NCBI GenBank assembly: GCA_016721565.1
Contig: JADKHW010000036.1
Span: forward strand, 1-32,655
Direction: 5' to 3'
Source of the DNA: a bacterium
GTDB taxonomy: Bacteria; Electryoneota; RPQS01
Length of the DNA stretch: 32,655 nucleotides
The notes below the pieces were generated by a model, which saw only the letters and a program-made list of their open reading frames with translations, did no database searches and had not been told where the DNA came from. The position numbers and the translations under genes were made by a program. Positions 9,845 through 17,232 of the stretch are shown piece by piece; within the stretch, counting starts at the first letter, position 1, and each line of letters starts with the position of its first letter.

Positions 9845-10687
9845 TTAGTGCTTGTACTTTGAGCCGCTGTTCTTGCGATTGGCTTGTGATTGTTCGGATG
9901 AAGCTTTGTCATCCTTTCGCTCTGTCTTTGCTACAGACTTATGCGACGGGTCGGACTTGGGTTCTTCGGCCTTCGGAGCTTCGGTTACGGGATGCGATTC
10001 GAGCTCAGTTTTTTGCATGGTAACAGCACTGAGCTGTGATTGCCACGAGACCTTGCCTGTTTCTATATCATAAACTGCCGAGAGCACGACGCACTTTCCT
10101 TCTGATACTGCCTGTTCAATCTCGCGAGATCCGGAGATCAGAGTTGAAGCGCCGTTTCTCGCATTTTCCTTGATTACGCCAGAATAGAGATCGTCTGTGC
10201 CGTACCCTTTGGATTGACAGGCTTCAACGCTTGGTCTGATTTCGTTGACAAGTGTATTTAGCGGCTCGGGAAAATCAGATTCGGACAAGGCTGCACCAAC
10301 TGCTCCGCACATGGTGTGGCCCATAACGAGTACGATGGGACAATGCAAATGACCTACTGCATAATCTGCCGATGCGAGTACCTCTTTAGGTGTGACATTC
10401 CCGGCCACGCGGATGACAAACAGCTCCCCAAGGCTCGCATCGAATATCTGTTCGGGCGGAACCCGTGAATCTGAGCAACTTATGACACAAGCGTAGGGCG
10501 TCTGGCCTGCAGCAAGGTGTTCACGCTTGGCCGCGCCGCTATCCCAGACCTTCGGTTTGCCTTTGACAAAGCGTTCATTGCCCTTTTGCAGGTTGGTCAT
10601 AGCTTGATCAACTGTCCATGTCGGAGCGTCGTCGTTGCCAAATGCGACTCCGCAAAAGACGATTATTGATACAAGAATTCTCAACAT
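9845..10687 (-). CDS. Exported beta-class carbonic anhydrase
   Basis: Zinc enzyme that hydrates CO2 to bicarbonate. The 280 residues begin with a signal peptide (MLRILVSIIVFCGVAFG), so it acts in the periplasm or outside the cell. Beta-class motifs are intact: ISCSDSR gives Cys71, Asp73 and Arg75, and GHTMCGAV gives His124 and Cys127, the expected zinc ligands and Asp-Arg dyad. From about residue 232 there is a 45-50 residue Lys/Glu/Ser-rich tail with no hydrophobic segment, unusual for the family and probably disordered. GGAGAG sits 5 bases before the ATG. It is divergent from the HPt gene and convergent with tal. Exported beta-carbonic anhydrases are known; the charged tail is the odd part. 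Confidence 0.93.
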   Translation of the reverse strand: MLRILVSIIVFCGVAFGNDDAPTWTVDQAMTNLQKGNERFVKGKPKVWDSGAAKREHLAAGQTPYACVISCSDSRVPPEQIFDASLGELFVIRVAGNVTPKEVLASADYAVGHLHCPIVLVMGHTMCGAVGAALSESDFPEPLNTLVNEIRPSVEACQSKGYGTDDLYSGVIKENARNGASTLISGSREIEQAVSEGKCVVLSAVYDIETGKVSWQSQLSAVTMQKTELESHPVTEAPKAEEPKSDPSHKSVAKTERKDDKASSEQSQANRKNSGSKYKH

Positions 10688-10697
10688 TTTACTCTCC

Positions 10698-10727
10698 AGT
10701 ATAGGGATGACATTTCCTCAAGCGCAA
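10698..10727 (-). promoter_or_regulatory. Possible promoter for the carbonic anhydrase gene
   Basis: Read on the minus strand, TTGCGC is followed after 18 bases by TATACT, ending 10 bases before the start codon. The -35 match is weak and the implied leader is almost absent, so this is tentative. Confidence 0.25.
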
Positions 10728-10829
10728 ACGGTATTCCAAGTCAAAAGTGAATGGAGTGCATCCATAGGCGCGTTTATTGCTCACTCAATTCTGACTAAAC
10801 TGACAATTGGAATCTTCGGTTAACCGCGT

Positions 10830-11201
10830 ATGGAAAACTCTATAACAACTTCAACTCCACATGTCAGCCGAGGGCGGTTAGATGAAATCGGTATGGGTGA
10901 TCCTGTGTTTACAGCCGAACTGATTGATATCATGCTGGAAGACGGTGCAATGCGAGTTCAGAAGATTCGTGCGGCTTGTCATGCCGGATATCAAGAAGAA
11001 ATTGGCAAACTTGCGCATTCGCTCAAAGGTGCCGCACTCAATGTCGGCGCGCTTACGCTTGCGAATCTGTGTGCAAGCATTGACGAGTCCGTGCGGAAGC
11101 TTGGCACGCCGTGTTCAGGGGATCAGGTTGGGCTTTTAGAGCAAGAATTTGCGGACGTGGCACACGAGCTTTCGCAAATCAAGAGTGAACTTACTGCATG
11201 A
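10830..11201 (+). CDS. HPt-domain phosphotransfer protein
   Basis: A 123-residue, all-helical histidine phosphotransfer protein. The HPt signature LAHSLKGAALNVGA places the phospho-accepting His at 63. There is no kinase or receiver domain in the chain. Its stop overlaps the ATG of the next gene, a response regulator, by 4 bases (ATGA), so the two are translationally coupled and probably phosphotransfer partners. No histidine kinase is encoded nearby, so the phosphoryl donor must come from elsewhere. No strong ribosome binding site is visible before this ATG. Confidence 0.88.
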   Translation: MENSITTSTPHVSRGRLDEIGMGDPVFTAELIDIMLEDGAMRVQKIRAACHAGYQEEIGKLAHSLKGAALNVGALTLANLCASIDESVRKLGTPCSGDQVGLLEQEFADVAHELSQIKSELTA

Positions 11202-11842
11202 AAGTTCTCGCCGTTGATGACGATCGCGTTACGTTGCTTACGCTACGCCGCTTGCTGGAGAAATTCGGCTATGAGGCATTAACTGCGACCAATGGTACGG
11301 AAGCGCTCAAGCTCTTTCTCGATCACCGTCCGAAGATGCTGGTCACAGATTGGATGATGCCGGAGATGGAAGGGCCGACCGTTGTGAAAACGATTCGCGC
11401 GTTTGCCGAATCGGAATACACGTATATCATTATGCTGACTTCGCGTCAGGACAAAGATGACATGATGGCGGGCATGCTTGCCGGAGTGGATGAATTCCTG
11501 ACCAAGCCGATTGACCCTGATCAGTTGCGCGCGCGACTGCGCGTGGGCAAGCGTATTATGATGCTGCAGGACAGTCTTGGTAAACGTGTGCGGGAGCTTG
11601 AAAAAGAGCGTGATCACGTCAAAATGCTGCAAGGGTTTCTGCCGATCTGTTCTTACTGCAAGAAGATTCGCGACGACGAAAATCTGTGGTCGCAAATTGA
11701 AGAATACATTTCAGACCATCAGGCAAATATCCAGTTTTCGCATTCGATTTGCCCCGATTGTTATGAATCCAAAGTGAAGCCGATGGAAGAGGCGTTTTGG
11801 GCGAAGAAGAAGGCCGAGCAGGAGTGTCTGCACGACCACTAA
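11198..11842 (+). CDS. Response regulator with C-terminal Cys4 (CSYCKKIRDD) module
   Basis: Residues 1-118 form a receiver domain with the acidic pocket DDD (7-9), phospho-accepting Asp51 in TDWMMPEMEG, Thr/Ser near 81 and Lys103 in LTKPID. A helical, probably coiled-coil linker follows (about 115-146). Then comes a 45-residue module with CSYC at 151-154 and SHSICPDC at 181-188: two CxxC pairs, a likely zinc site. This LPICSYCKKIRDD...CPDC element is known from the C-termini of many bacterial signalling proteins, but its biochemical role is unclear to me. No DNA-binding output domain is present, so a protein-level or second-messenger output is more likely than direct transcription control. 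Coupled to the HPt gene. Confidence 0.9.
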   Translation: MKVLAVDDDRVTLLTLRRLLEKFGYEALTATNGTEALKLFLDHRPKMLVTDWMMPEMEGPTVVKTIRAFAESEYTYIIMLTSRQDKDDMMAGMLAGVDEFLTKPIDPDQLRARLRVGKRIMMLQDSLGKRVRELEKERDHVKMLQGFLPICSYCKKIRDDENLWSQIEEYISDHQANIQFSHSICPDCYESKVKPMEEAFWAKKKAEQECLHDH

Positions 11843-11860
11843 GAAGAGCTAGAGATTGTT

Positions 11861-11897
11861 GAACGGCCGCGACATAACGTCGCGGCCGTTCTTGTTT
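11861..11897 (+). terminator. Terminator after the response regulator gene
   Basis: A perfect 13-bp GC-rich stem (11861-11873 with 11879-11891) closes a 5-base loop and is followed by TTGTTT. The Ts are few, but the stem is very stable. Confidence 0.75.
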
Positions 11898-11899
11898 AC

Positions 11900-11928
11900 T
11901 TGCGGAAATGGCGAGCATACTGTATATT
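11900..11928 (+). promoter_or_regulatory. Candidate sigma70-type promoter for deoC
   Basis: TTGCGG and TATATT are separated by exactly 17 bases. The -10 matches the consensus at five of six positions and the -35 at its three most conserved. It lies just after the upstream terminator and 26 bases before the deoC start, consistent with independent transcription. Confidence 0.45.
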
Positions 11929-11954
11929 TGTGCTCAACAACCTTGCGAGGAGCT

Positions 11955-12623
11955 ATGACAACAGAACAGCTTGCAGCCTATATTGATCACACGGTTTTGA
12001 AGCCTGAGGCGACTTTGGAGCAGGTAGAAAAACTGTGCGCCGAAGCGCGCGAATACAAGTTCAAGACGGTGTGTGTGAATCCGAGATTCGTCAAACGATG
12101 CGCCGAACTGCTTGAGGGAAGCACCGTCGCTGTTTGTACGGTGGTTGGCTTTCCATTGGGAGCAACGAGCACAGAGTCAAAGGTTGCCGAATGTTTGCAA
12201 GCAGTTTTAGACGGTGCAACTGAGATTGATATGGTGCTGTGGATCGGAGGGTTGGTGGAAGGCAGGCAAGCTGAAGTCGAGTTCGATATTCACGCTGTGG
12301 CCGACGTGTGCCGACGGGGCGGCGCTTCGCTGAAGGTTATTTTTGAAACGGCGATGCTGACTGAAGAGCAGATTGTCACCGCATGTAATTTAAGTGTTAA
12401 AGCTGGAGCGAGGTGGGTGAAGACATCCACAGGCTTTGGACCGGGCGGAGCAACGGTTGAAGCGGTGAAAATTATGCATCGCGAGGTTTCCGCGCATGGG
12501 TTGAAGGTAAAGGCATCGGGCGGGATTCGCTCGCTTGCGGATTTTAATAATATGATTGAGGCAGGTGCGGAGAGGATTGGGACTTCAAGCGGCGTGGGAA
12601 TTTTGAAGGAACTGTTGGGATGA
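11955..12623 (+). CDS. deoC: Deoxyribose-phosphate aldolase
   Basis: Cleaves 2-deoxyribose-5-phosphate to acetaldehyde and glyceraldehyde-3-phosphate in deoxynucleoside breakdown. The 222 residues match the family. Motifs: IDHTVLKPEAT (10-20), VCVNPRFV near 39, VCTVVGFPLGATSTESK near 60, Asp92 in EIDMV, the Schiff-base Lys156 in VKTSTGF and the second active-site Lys186 in VKASGGIR. The ATG at 11955 is chosen because GAGGAG lies directly upstream and the family N-terminus begins here; the frame stays open further upstream, but that stretch is the terminator hairpin. It stands alone between a terminator on each side, with no other nucleoside-salvage gene next to it. Confidence 0.94.
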   Translation: MTTEQLAAYIDHTVLKPEATLEQVEKLCAEAREYKFKTVCVNPRFVKRCAELLEGSTVAVCTVVGFPLGATSTESKVAECLQAVLDGATEIDMVLWIGGLVEGRQAEVEFDIHAVADVCRRGGASLKVIFETAMLTEEQIVTACNLSVKAGARWVKTSTGFGPGGATVEAVKIMHREVSAHGLKVKASGGIRSLADFNNMIEAGAERIGTSSGVGILKELLG

Positions 12624-12625
12624 TC

Positions 12626-12660
12626 CCCCTTGCTCCCCCCGCAACGCGGAGGGGGAGCAG
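12626..12660. repeat. C-rich/G-rich imperfect inverted repeat
   Basis: CTCCCCC and GGGGGAG arms flank a CGCAACGCG-like core directly after deoC. It looks like a dispersed intergenic palindrome and not a terminator, because no T run follows. It appears only once clearly in this window. Confidence 0.4.
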
Positions 12661-12661
12661 A

Positions 12662-12702
12662 ATGAAGCGGGCGACCTTTTTGGGTCGCCCGCTTCATTTT
12701 TG
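12662..12702. terminator. Strong intrinsic terminator between deoC and the minus-strand lipoprotein gene
   Basis: A perfect 15-bp stem (12662-12676 with 12683-12697) closes a 6-base T-rich loop and is followed by five Ts. It lies between two convergent genes. Confidence 0.85.
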
Positions 12703-12718
12703 TGAATGCGTGAGTGAT

Positions 12719-14779
12719 TTATTGGGGAACGGATTCGATCTTGGCACTTAGCTCTGCTATGTCCTTAGCTGTGGCGCTCTCTTTCAGGTGAATGTTCCAT
12801 GCAATAGAAACAGGAACACAAAGGCCCGAGTTCTTGTCAGTGCAGTAGGCGAAATAGAGCATGGCTTTCAGAGTGTCGCTGTTTTTTAAAGAAGTTGCGG
12901 GGATAGTTACGCGAGCGGGCAGAACGCCTTTGGTTGCCAAGCCTTCAATGGGTTTGCCAATTGCAGGTTGAATCGCATAGCCGATGGGAGCATCTTTGTT
13001 CAGGTGCACACCCGAGGGTAGCTTGGCAGTGAGGTCTAATTGCAGATCAACTCCCGCGCGGAACGAGACCGTTGTATCACTGATAGCGTCGTGATCCATA
13101 GAGACACCCTCCATCGAACGCAGGCCGCGAATCTCAAACACGCTCCATGAATTGTCTTTCAATGACACGCGCACCACGCGGTCGTGATTTGTGTCGGCGA
13201 CATAGAGCCAATCACCATTCACAGAAATCCCGCCCGGTTCATAGAGCGAAAGTTTGTCGGGTGTTTCAGTTGCAACATCAGGATTGCCGGAGCCGATTAG
13301 ATCGCTCGACTGTTTTGATGTAGGATTGAGCTGTTTGATTTTGTGATTGTAGGTGTCAGCTACCAACACGTCACCATTGTAATATGCCACTCCAAGCGGA
13401 TGCTGTAAAAGTGTGCGGTCGAACTTTCCGGTTTGGTCACCGAAATCAAATAGCCCGCTGCCGACAAGCGTTTGAACTTCGGTGGATTTGATATTGGCAC
13501 GGCGAACAGCGCTCACTTCGCTGTCGGCAAAATAGAGCCAATCGCCATCAAGCGAGAGGCCTGAAGGTTGAGCGAGGGACGCTGATCGAGTACCCGTGCC
13601 ATCGATGATATCCTCGCGGCCATTTCCAGCCCATGCGCGCGCGACTCCCGTGGGCAAATCGAGCGTCCACAATTGATGCGGCCCTGCCATCGCGATATAA
13701 AGCGTGTTTCCGTTCAGCACCACGTCCCAGGGGCTGTTCAGACCTTGCGCCGTTCCTTGTCCTCCGCCGAGCCGATCATATACTTGAATGCCTGTGCCGC
13801 AAATCGTGGTGACGGTTTGTGCAGAGAGGTCAAGTTTGCGAATCAGATGATTGTCCGTATCCGCAACATAAAGTATGTTCTTCTGTTCATCATATGCCAT
13901 GCCTTGCGGATTGTCAAACTCTGCCATAGCAAACGCGCCGTTAGTTTGACCCTTCTTGCCTGAACCTACAATCGCAATCACCGATCCGTCGGTATCTGTT
14001 ATGACAATGCGATCGTGGTTTGAGTCGGCGATAAATACACGATCTTTATGCGCGAGAACTTTGCCCGGGAACGCGAGACCCGATGCGGAGGGAACTCTTG
14101 AATTGCGGTTGAACTCCGGCGGGCCTGCGGCGAGCACGCCTTTTTCGCGGCCTTCATCCAACAATGCCTGAATTACGCCATCGAGAATTTCGCGGTTGCC
14201 TTCGCCTGAGAGTTGGCCAACAACTCGGCCTTCGGCATCAATGACCGCAAGCGTCGGCCAGCTTTGTACTCCATATTCCGACCAAATACGGTGATTCTCG
14301 TCGACGACCACGGGATGCGCGATGTCGTAACGCTGACAAGCTGTAAGGATATTCTCTTTGTCGCCTTCATTGTCGAATTTTGCTGAATGCACGCCGACAA
14401 TCACAACGGGTTGATCGGCATACTTATGTTCCAGGTATTCCAAATCGGGGAGAATGTGCATGCAGTTGATGCAGCAGTAAGTCCAAAAATCGAGCACGAC
14501 GACGCGGCCTTTAAGTTCATTCTGAACATAAAGGGGGCGGTCCGTATTTACCCACGCAAAATTACGCGGGAATTCCGGGGCGCGAACGCGCGAGGTCGGG
14601 AGTTGCGGACGGGACATGGATTGAGACTCCGGAGTGGTTTCACCTGCGACTGTTTGGGCCGCAGTTTTGAATGGAAAGGGTAGCCGCGCTGCAGGAGAGG
14701 GTCCTGAACAGGAGGCGATGGCTAAGACGACCAAAGCGGGCAGAATACCAGCCCAGAGTCGTTTGGCAGAAACAATCAT
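12719..14779 (-). CDS. NHLRC2-like lipoprotein: thioredoxin-like domain plus NHL beta-propeller
   Basis: 686 residues. The N-terminus is a lipoprotein signal with lipobox LAIASC (Cys24, followed by Ser), so it should be anchored in the envelope. Residues about 65-210 are a thioredoxin/AhpC-like domain with the unusual active-site string CCINC (102-106) in FWTYCCINCMHI and a downstream cis-Pro segment SWPTLAVID. Residues about 225-565 hold repeated NHL units (for example NPQGMAYD, YVADTDNHLIRKLD, VADTYNHKIKQL, YVADTNHDRVVRV), a six-bladed propeller. The last 100 residues form a beta-rich domain with a second cysteine pair (AYCTDKNSGLCVP). The domain order and CCINC match animal NHLRC2 and its bacterial relatives. 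A role in envelope thiol redox or in scaffolding is inference. No strong ribosome binding site is visible. Confidence 0.9.
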   Translation of the reverse strand: MIVSAKRLWAGILPALVVLAIASCSGPSPAARLPFPFKTAAQTVAGETTPESQSMSRPQLPTSRVRAPEFPRNFAWVNTDRPLYVQNELKGRVVVLDFWTYCCINCMHILPDLEYLEHKYADQPVVIVGVHSAKFDNEGDKENILTACQRYDIAHPVVVDENHRIWSEYGVQSWPTLAVIDAEGRVVGQLSGEGNREILDGVIQALLDEGREKGVLAAGPPEFNRNSRVPSASGLAFPGKVLAHKDRVFIADSNHDRIVITDTDGSVIAIVGSGKKGQTNGAFAMAEFDNPQGMAYDEQKNILYVADTDNHLIRKLDLSAQTVTTICGTGIQVYDRLGGGQGTAQGLNSPWDVVLNGNTLYIAMAGPHQLWTLDLPTGVARAWAGNGREDIIDGTGTRSASLAQPSGLSLDGDWLYFADSEVSAVRRANIKSTEVQTLVGSGLFDFGDQTGKFDRTLLQHPLGVAYYNGDVLVADTYNHKIKQLNPTSKQSSDLIGSGNPDVATETPDKLSLYEPGGISVNGDWLYVADTNHDRVVRVSLKDNSWSVFEIRGLRSMEGVSMDHDAISDTTVSFRAGVDLQLDLTAKLPSGVHLNKDAPIGYAIQPAIGKPIEGLATKGVLPARVTIPATSLKNSDTLKAMLYFAYCTDKNSGLCVPVSIAWNIHLKESATAKDIAELSAKIESVPQ

Positions 14780-14945
14780 TTGGTGGTTTTGAGGTTTCGG
14801 GAGGGAGGACGCGAGACTTATCCCAAAGACTACCTGGGCTGGGAAAAGTTCCGCAGTCTTTGTGATTGCACCTTTAAATTAAAATTAATTAAATCTTTGC
14901 AAAAGTGAAACTGGGAACCTGACCAAGATGATTAATGAGCATTCC

Positions 14946-14974
14946 TTGAATGAGACGCCGATTTTCCGTATCAT
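14946..14974 (+). promoter_or_regulatory. Candidate promoter of the shikimate operon
   Basis: TTGAAT and TATCAT are separated by exactly 17 bases (four and five matches to the sigma70 consensus). The predicted start near 14981 would leave a leader of about 28 bases before the ATG at 15009, too short for an attenuator or riboswitch. It lies in the AT-rich divergent region opposite the lipoprotein gene. Confidence 0.5.
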
Positions 14975-15008
14975 TAGCAGCAATTTACGTACGACAGAAA
15001 CTTGACCC

Positions 15009-15938
15009 ATGCCCCATTCCCCTAAGAGCCGCCTTACAGACCCGCTGACCGATCTGCAAGCACAGGCGGCCACTGGCCAGCATTACCACTCGTCTCCAGA
15101 AGGCTCGTTGGCCTACCATAGAGTGTTGCGGCGTGCACATACGGCCGACACGATTGTAGGCGTGCGGGGCGTCGCTGTCGGTGGGCAGGAATTGACTGTT
15201 ATCGCAGGGCCTTGCGCCGTGGAATCGGCGCATCAGTTGATGGCAGCGGCAGAGCAGGCGGCGGCCAGCGGCGCACACTTGCTGCGCGGCGGCGCATTCA
15301 AGCTGCGGACGTCGCCGTACGCATTTTCAGGATTGGGCGAGGCGGCGCTTAAGATGTTGAGCGAAGCTCGGCGCGTGTCGGGGTTGCCGATTGTGACGGA
15401 GGTTGTTGACGAAGAGAGCGTATTACTTGCGGCAGCGCATGCGGACATGCTCCAAATCGGCACTCGCAATATGCACAACTATGTGCTGCTGAAGCAAGCG
15501 GCAGCCACAGGAAAACCGATTCTTCTGAAGCGCGGCATGTCGGCAACGCTTGATGAGTTTCTGCATGCGGCGGAGTATATCCTCGCGGCGGGAAATTCGC
15601 AAGTTGTGCTGTGCGAGCGCGGGATTCGCACCTTCTCGGATTTTACGCGCAACACGCTTGATTTGAATATCGTGCCGGCCCTGAAACAGATTTCGCATCT
15701 TCCTGTCATTACCGATCCTTCACATGGCACGGGTCGGAGTGATTTGGTTCCAGCGATGGCAAAGGCCTCTATCGCGGCAGGTGCGGACGGCGTGTTGATT
15801 GAAATGCATCCTGATCCGGCGAAAGCTCTGTCGGATGGTTATCAGTCGCTTGACCCTGAAGAATTCAGGGAACTTGTGTCCGATCTTGCCCGCATCGCGC
15901 CGATTGTCGGACGCACACTGACGCTCCGTGGCCGCTAA
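15009..15938 (+). CDS. aroF: 3-deoxy-7-phosphoheptulonate (DAHP) synthase, type I-beta
   Basis: First shikimate-pathway step: phosphoenolpyruvate plus erythrose-4-phosphate gives DAHP. 309 residues. The I-beta/KDO8P-synthase-like core is complete: IAGPCAVES with metal-binding Cys69, RGGAFKLRTSPYAFSGLG, LQIGTRNMHNYVLLK, LLKRGMSATLDEFL, LCERGIRTF and DPSHGTGR. The first 55 residues do not resemble the ferredoxin-like regulatory domain of Thermotoga-type enzymes, and no chorismate mutase domain is attached, so feedback control is not evident. The ATG at 15009 has no clear ribosome binding site, but a promoter just upstream supports it. The stop lies 11 bases inside aroA, making this the first gene of the seven-step operon. 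The symbol follows common usage for this class. Confidence 0.94.
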   Translation: MPHSPKSRLTDPLTDLQAQAATGQHYHSSPEGSLAYHRVLRRAHTADTIVGVRGVAVGGQELTVIAGPCAVESAHQLMAAAEQAAASGAHLLRGGAFKLRTSPYAFSGLGEAALKMLSEARRVSGLPIVTEVVDEESVLLAAAHADMLQIGTRNMHNYVLLKQAAATGKPILLKRGMSATLDEFLHAAEYILAAGNSQVVLCERGIRTFSDFTRNTLDLNIVPALKQISHLPVITDPSHGTGRSDLVPAMAKASIAAGADGVLIEMHPDPAKALSDGYQSLDPEEFRELVSDLARIAPIVGRTLTLRGR

Positions 15939-17232
15939 TTTCCGCACGGCGCATGTGACTTCGGCGACCTCGCCGTTGTTTGCGCAGCTTACGCTTTCAG
16001 GGGATAAATCCGTTTCAATTCGGCGCGCGTTGTTCTCGCTGTTTACAACGGATACGATTCGCCTAACGAACTACGGTTCAGGCGAAGATTGTCAGACTGC
16101 TTTGTTGTGTTTGCGCTCGCTCGGGAAACACGTTGAGCATGAGGGGAATCGAGTCACGATTTCTCATCGGGAGATGCCCAAGCAAGCGACACTCGACTGC
16201 CGAAATTCGGGGACGACGGCAAGACTCCTCATGGGGCTTCTTGCTGGCAGAGTAGGGGAGTGGACACTTGTCGGAGATGAATCCCTTTCACGACGACCGA
16301 TGGAGCGAGTTGCTACTCCATTGAGGGCGATGGGCGCAGAGATCGAATTGGCTGATGGCGGATGTTTACCTGCACGAATTGTCGGGCGGACGCTAACAGG
16401 GACAGATCACGATTTGAAGATTTCAAGCGCGCAAGTCAAAAGCGCGCTTTTGTTAGCAGGACTTTCTGCAAACGGTGTTACACGAGTTCGAGAGCCAATT
16501 GCATCGCGAGATCATACGGAACGACTACTCGGTCTGACGCAAGCGCCAGACGGATTTTGGTCGGTTCATCAGTCGATTCAAACTGTTGCGGTAGTGAGCT
16601 TGCGTGGCAAAATTCCAGGCGATATTTCGAGCGCGGCGTTTTGGGCGGTGGCGGGATTGCTGGTGCCCGGTTCGGATATCTCGATTGAGAACGTTGTGTT
16701 GAATCCGACACGCACGGGTTGGCTGACTTGTTTGAAGAATGCGGGTGCGAATGTGAACGCGCGATTCGAGCGCGAGACATCCGGTGAGCCGGTGGGAACA
16801 TTGCAGATCCGCTATGGGAAATTCTCTCCGCTGCATGTGTATGCGTCAGAAGTACCCGGATTAATTGACGAGATCCCCGCGCTTGCCGTGCTGGCTGCGA
16901 TGATTGACGGTGAATCTCGGTTTGAGCAAGTCGGAGAACTTCGCGTCAAAGAGAGCGACCGTTTACAGGCGATTACGAATGGACTGACTGCAATGGGAGC
17001 AAAGGTTGAAATCCTCGGAGATGATTTGATAGTGCATGGTGGTGCAAAACTTCGAGGCGCAACAATCGATCCGCAGAAAGATCACCGCATCGCGATGTCC
17101 TTCGCGCTGGCCGGACTTGTTGCATCGGGCAAGACCGTTATTCAAGACGCCGACTGTGCGGCTGTTTCATACCCTGAGTTTTTTGCTCAGCTTTCCAAAC
17201 TCGTTACGGACTCATTGACTCTTACTGAATAA
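15928..17232 (+). CDS. aroA: 3-phosphoshikimate 1-carboxyvinyltransferase (EPSP synthase)
   Basis: Sixth shikimate step: condenses shikimate-3-phosphate with PEP. 434 residues, normal length, starting with GTG inside the end of the DAHP synthase gene. Recognised motifs: SGDKSVSIR near residue 28, DCRNSGTTARLLMGLLAG near 90, SLSRRPMERV near 117, SSAQVKSALLLAGL near 155, REPIASRDHTER near 188, LIDEIPALAVLAAM with the catalytic Asp, RVKESDR, DHRIAMSFALAGL and AVSYPEFF. Two positions differ from the usual family pattern: the residue before Arg in KS(V/I)S(H/N)R is Ile, and the Gly before NSGTT is Arg. Both lie near the active site, so a paralogue or an altered enzyme is possible. Its place in the operon argues for the normal function. 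Confidence 0.92.
   Translation: MAANFRTAHVTSATSPLFAQLTLSGDKSVSIRRALFSLFTTDTIRLTNYGSGEDCQTALLCLRSLGKHVEHEGNRVTISHREMPKQATLDCRNSGTTARLLMGLLAGRVGEWTLVGDESLSRRPMERVATPLRAMGAEIELADGGCLPARIVGRTLTGTDHDLKISSAQVKSALLLAGLSANGVTRVREPIASRDHTERLLGLTQAPDGFWSVHQSIQTVAVVSLRGKIPGDISSAAFWAVAGLLVPGSDISIENVVLNPTRTGWLTCLKNAGANVNARFERETSGEPVGTLQIRYGKFSPLHVYASEVPGLIDEIPALAVLAAMIDGESRFEQVGELRVKESDRLQAITNGLTAMGAKVEILGDDLIVHGGAKLRGATIDPQKDHRIAMSFALAGLVASGKTVIQDADCAAVSYPEFFAQLSKLVTDSLTLTE

Noticed and set aside
11856..11954. Upstream extension of deoC
   Set aside because: It would translate the terminator hairpin and the promoter; the ATG at 11955 has a ribosome binding site and fits the family N-terminus.
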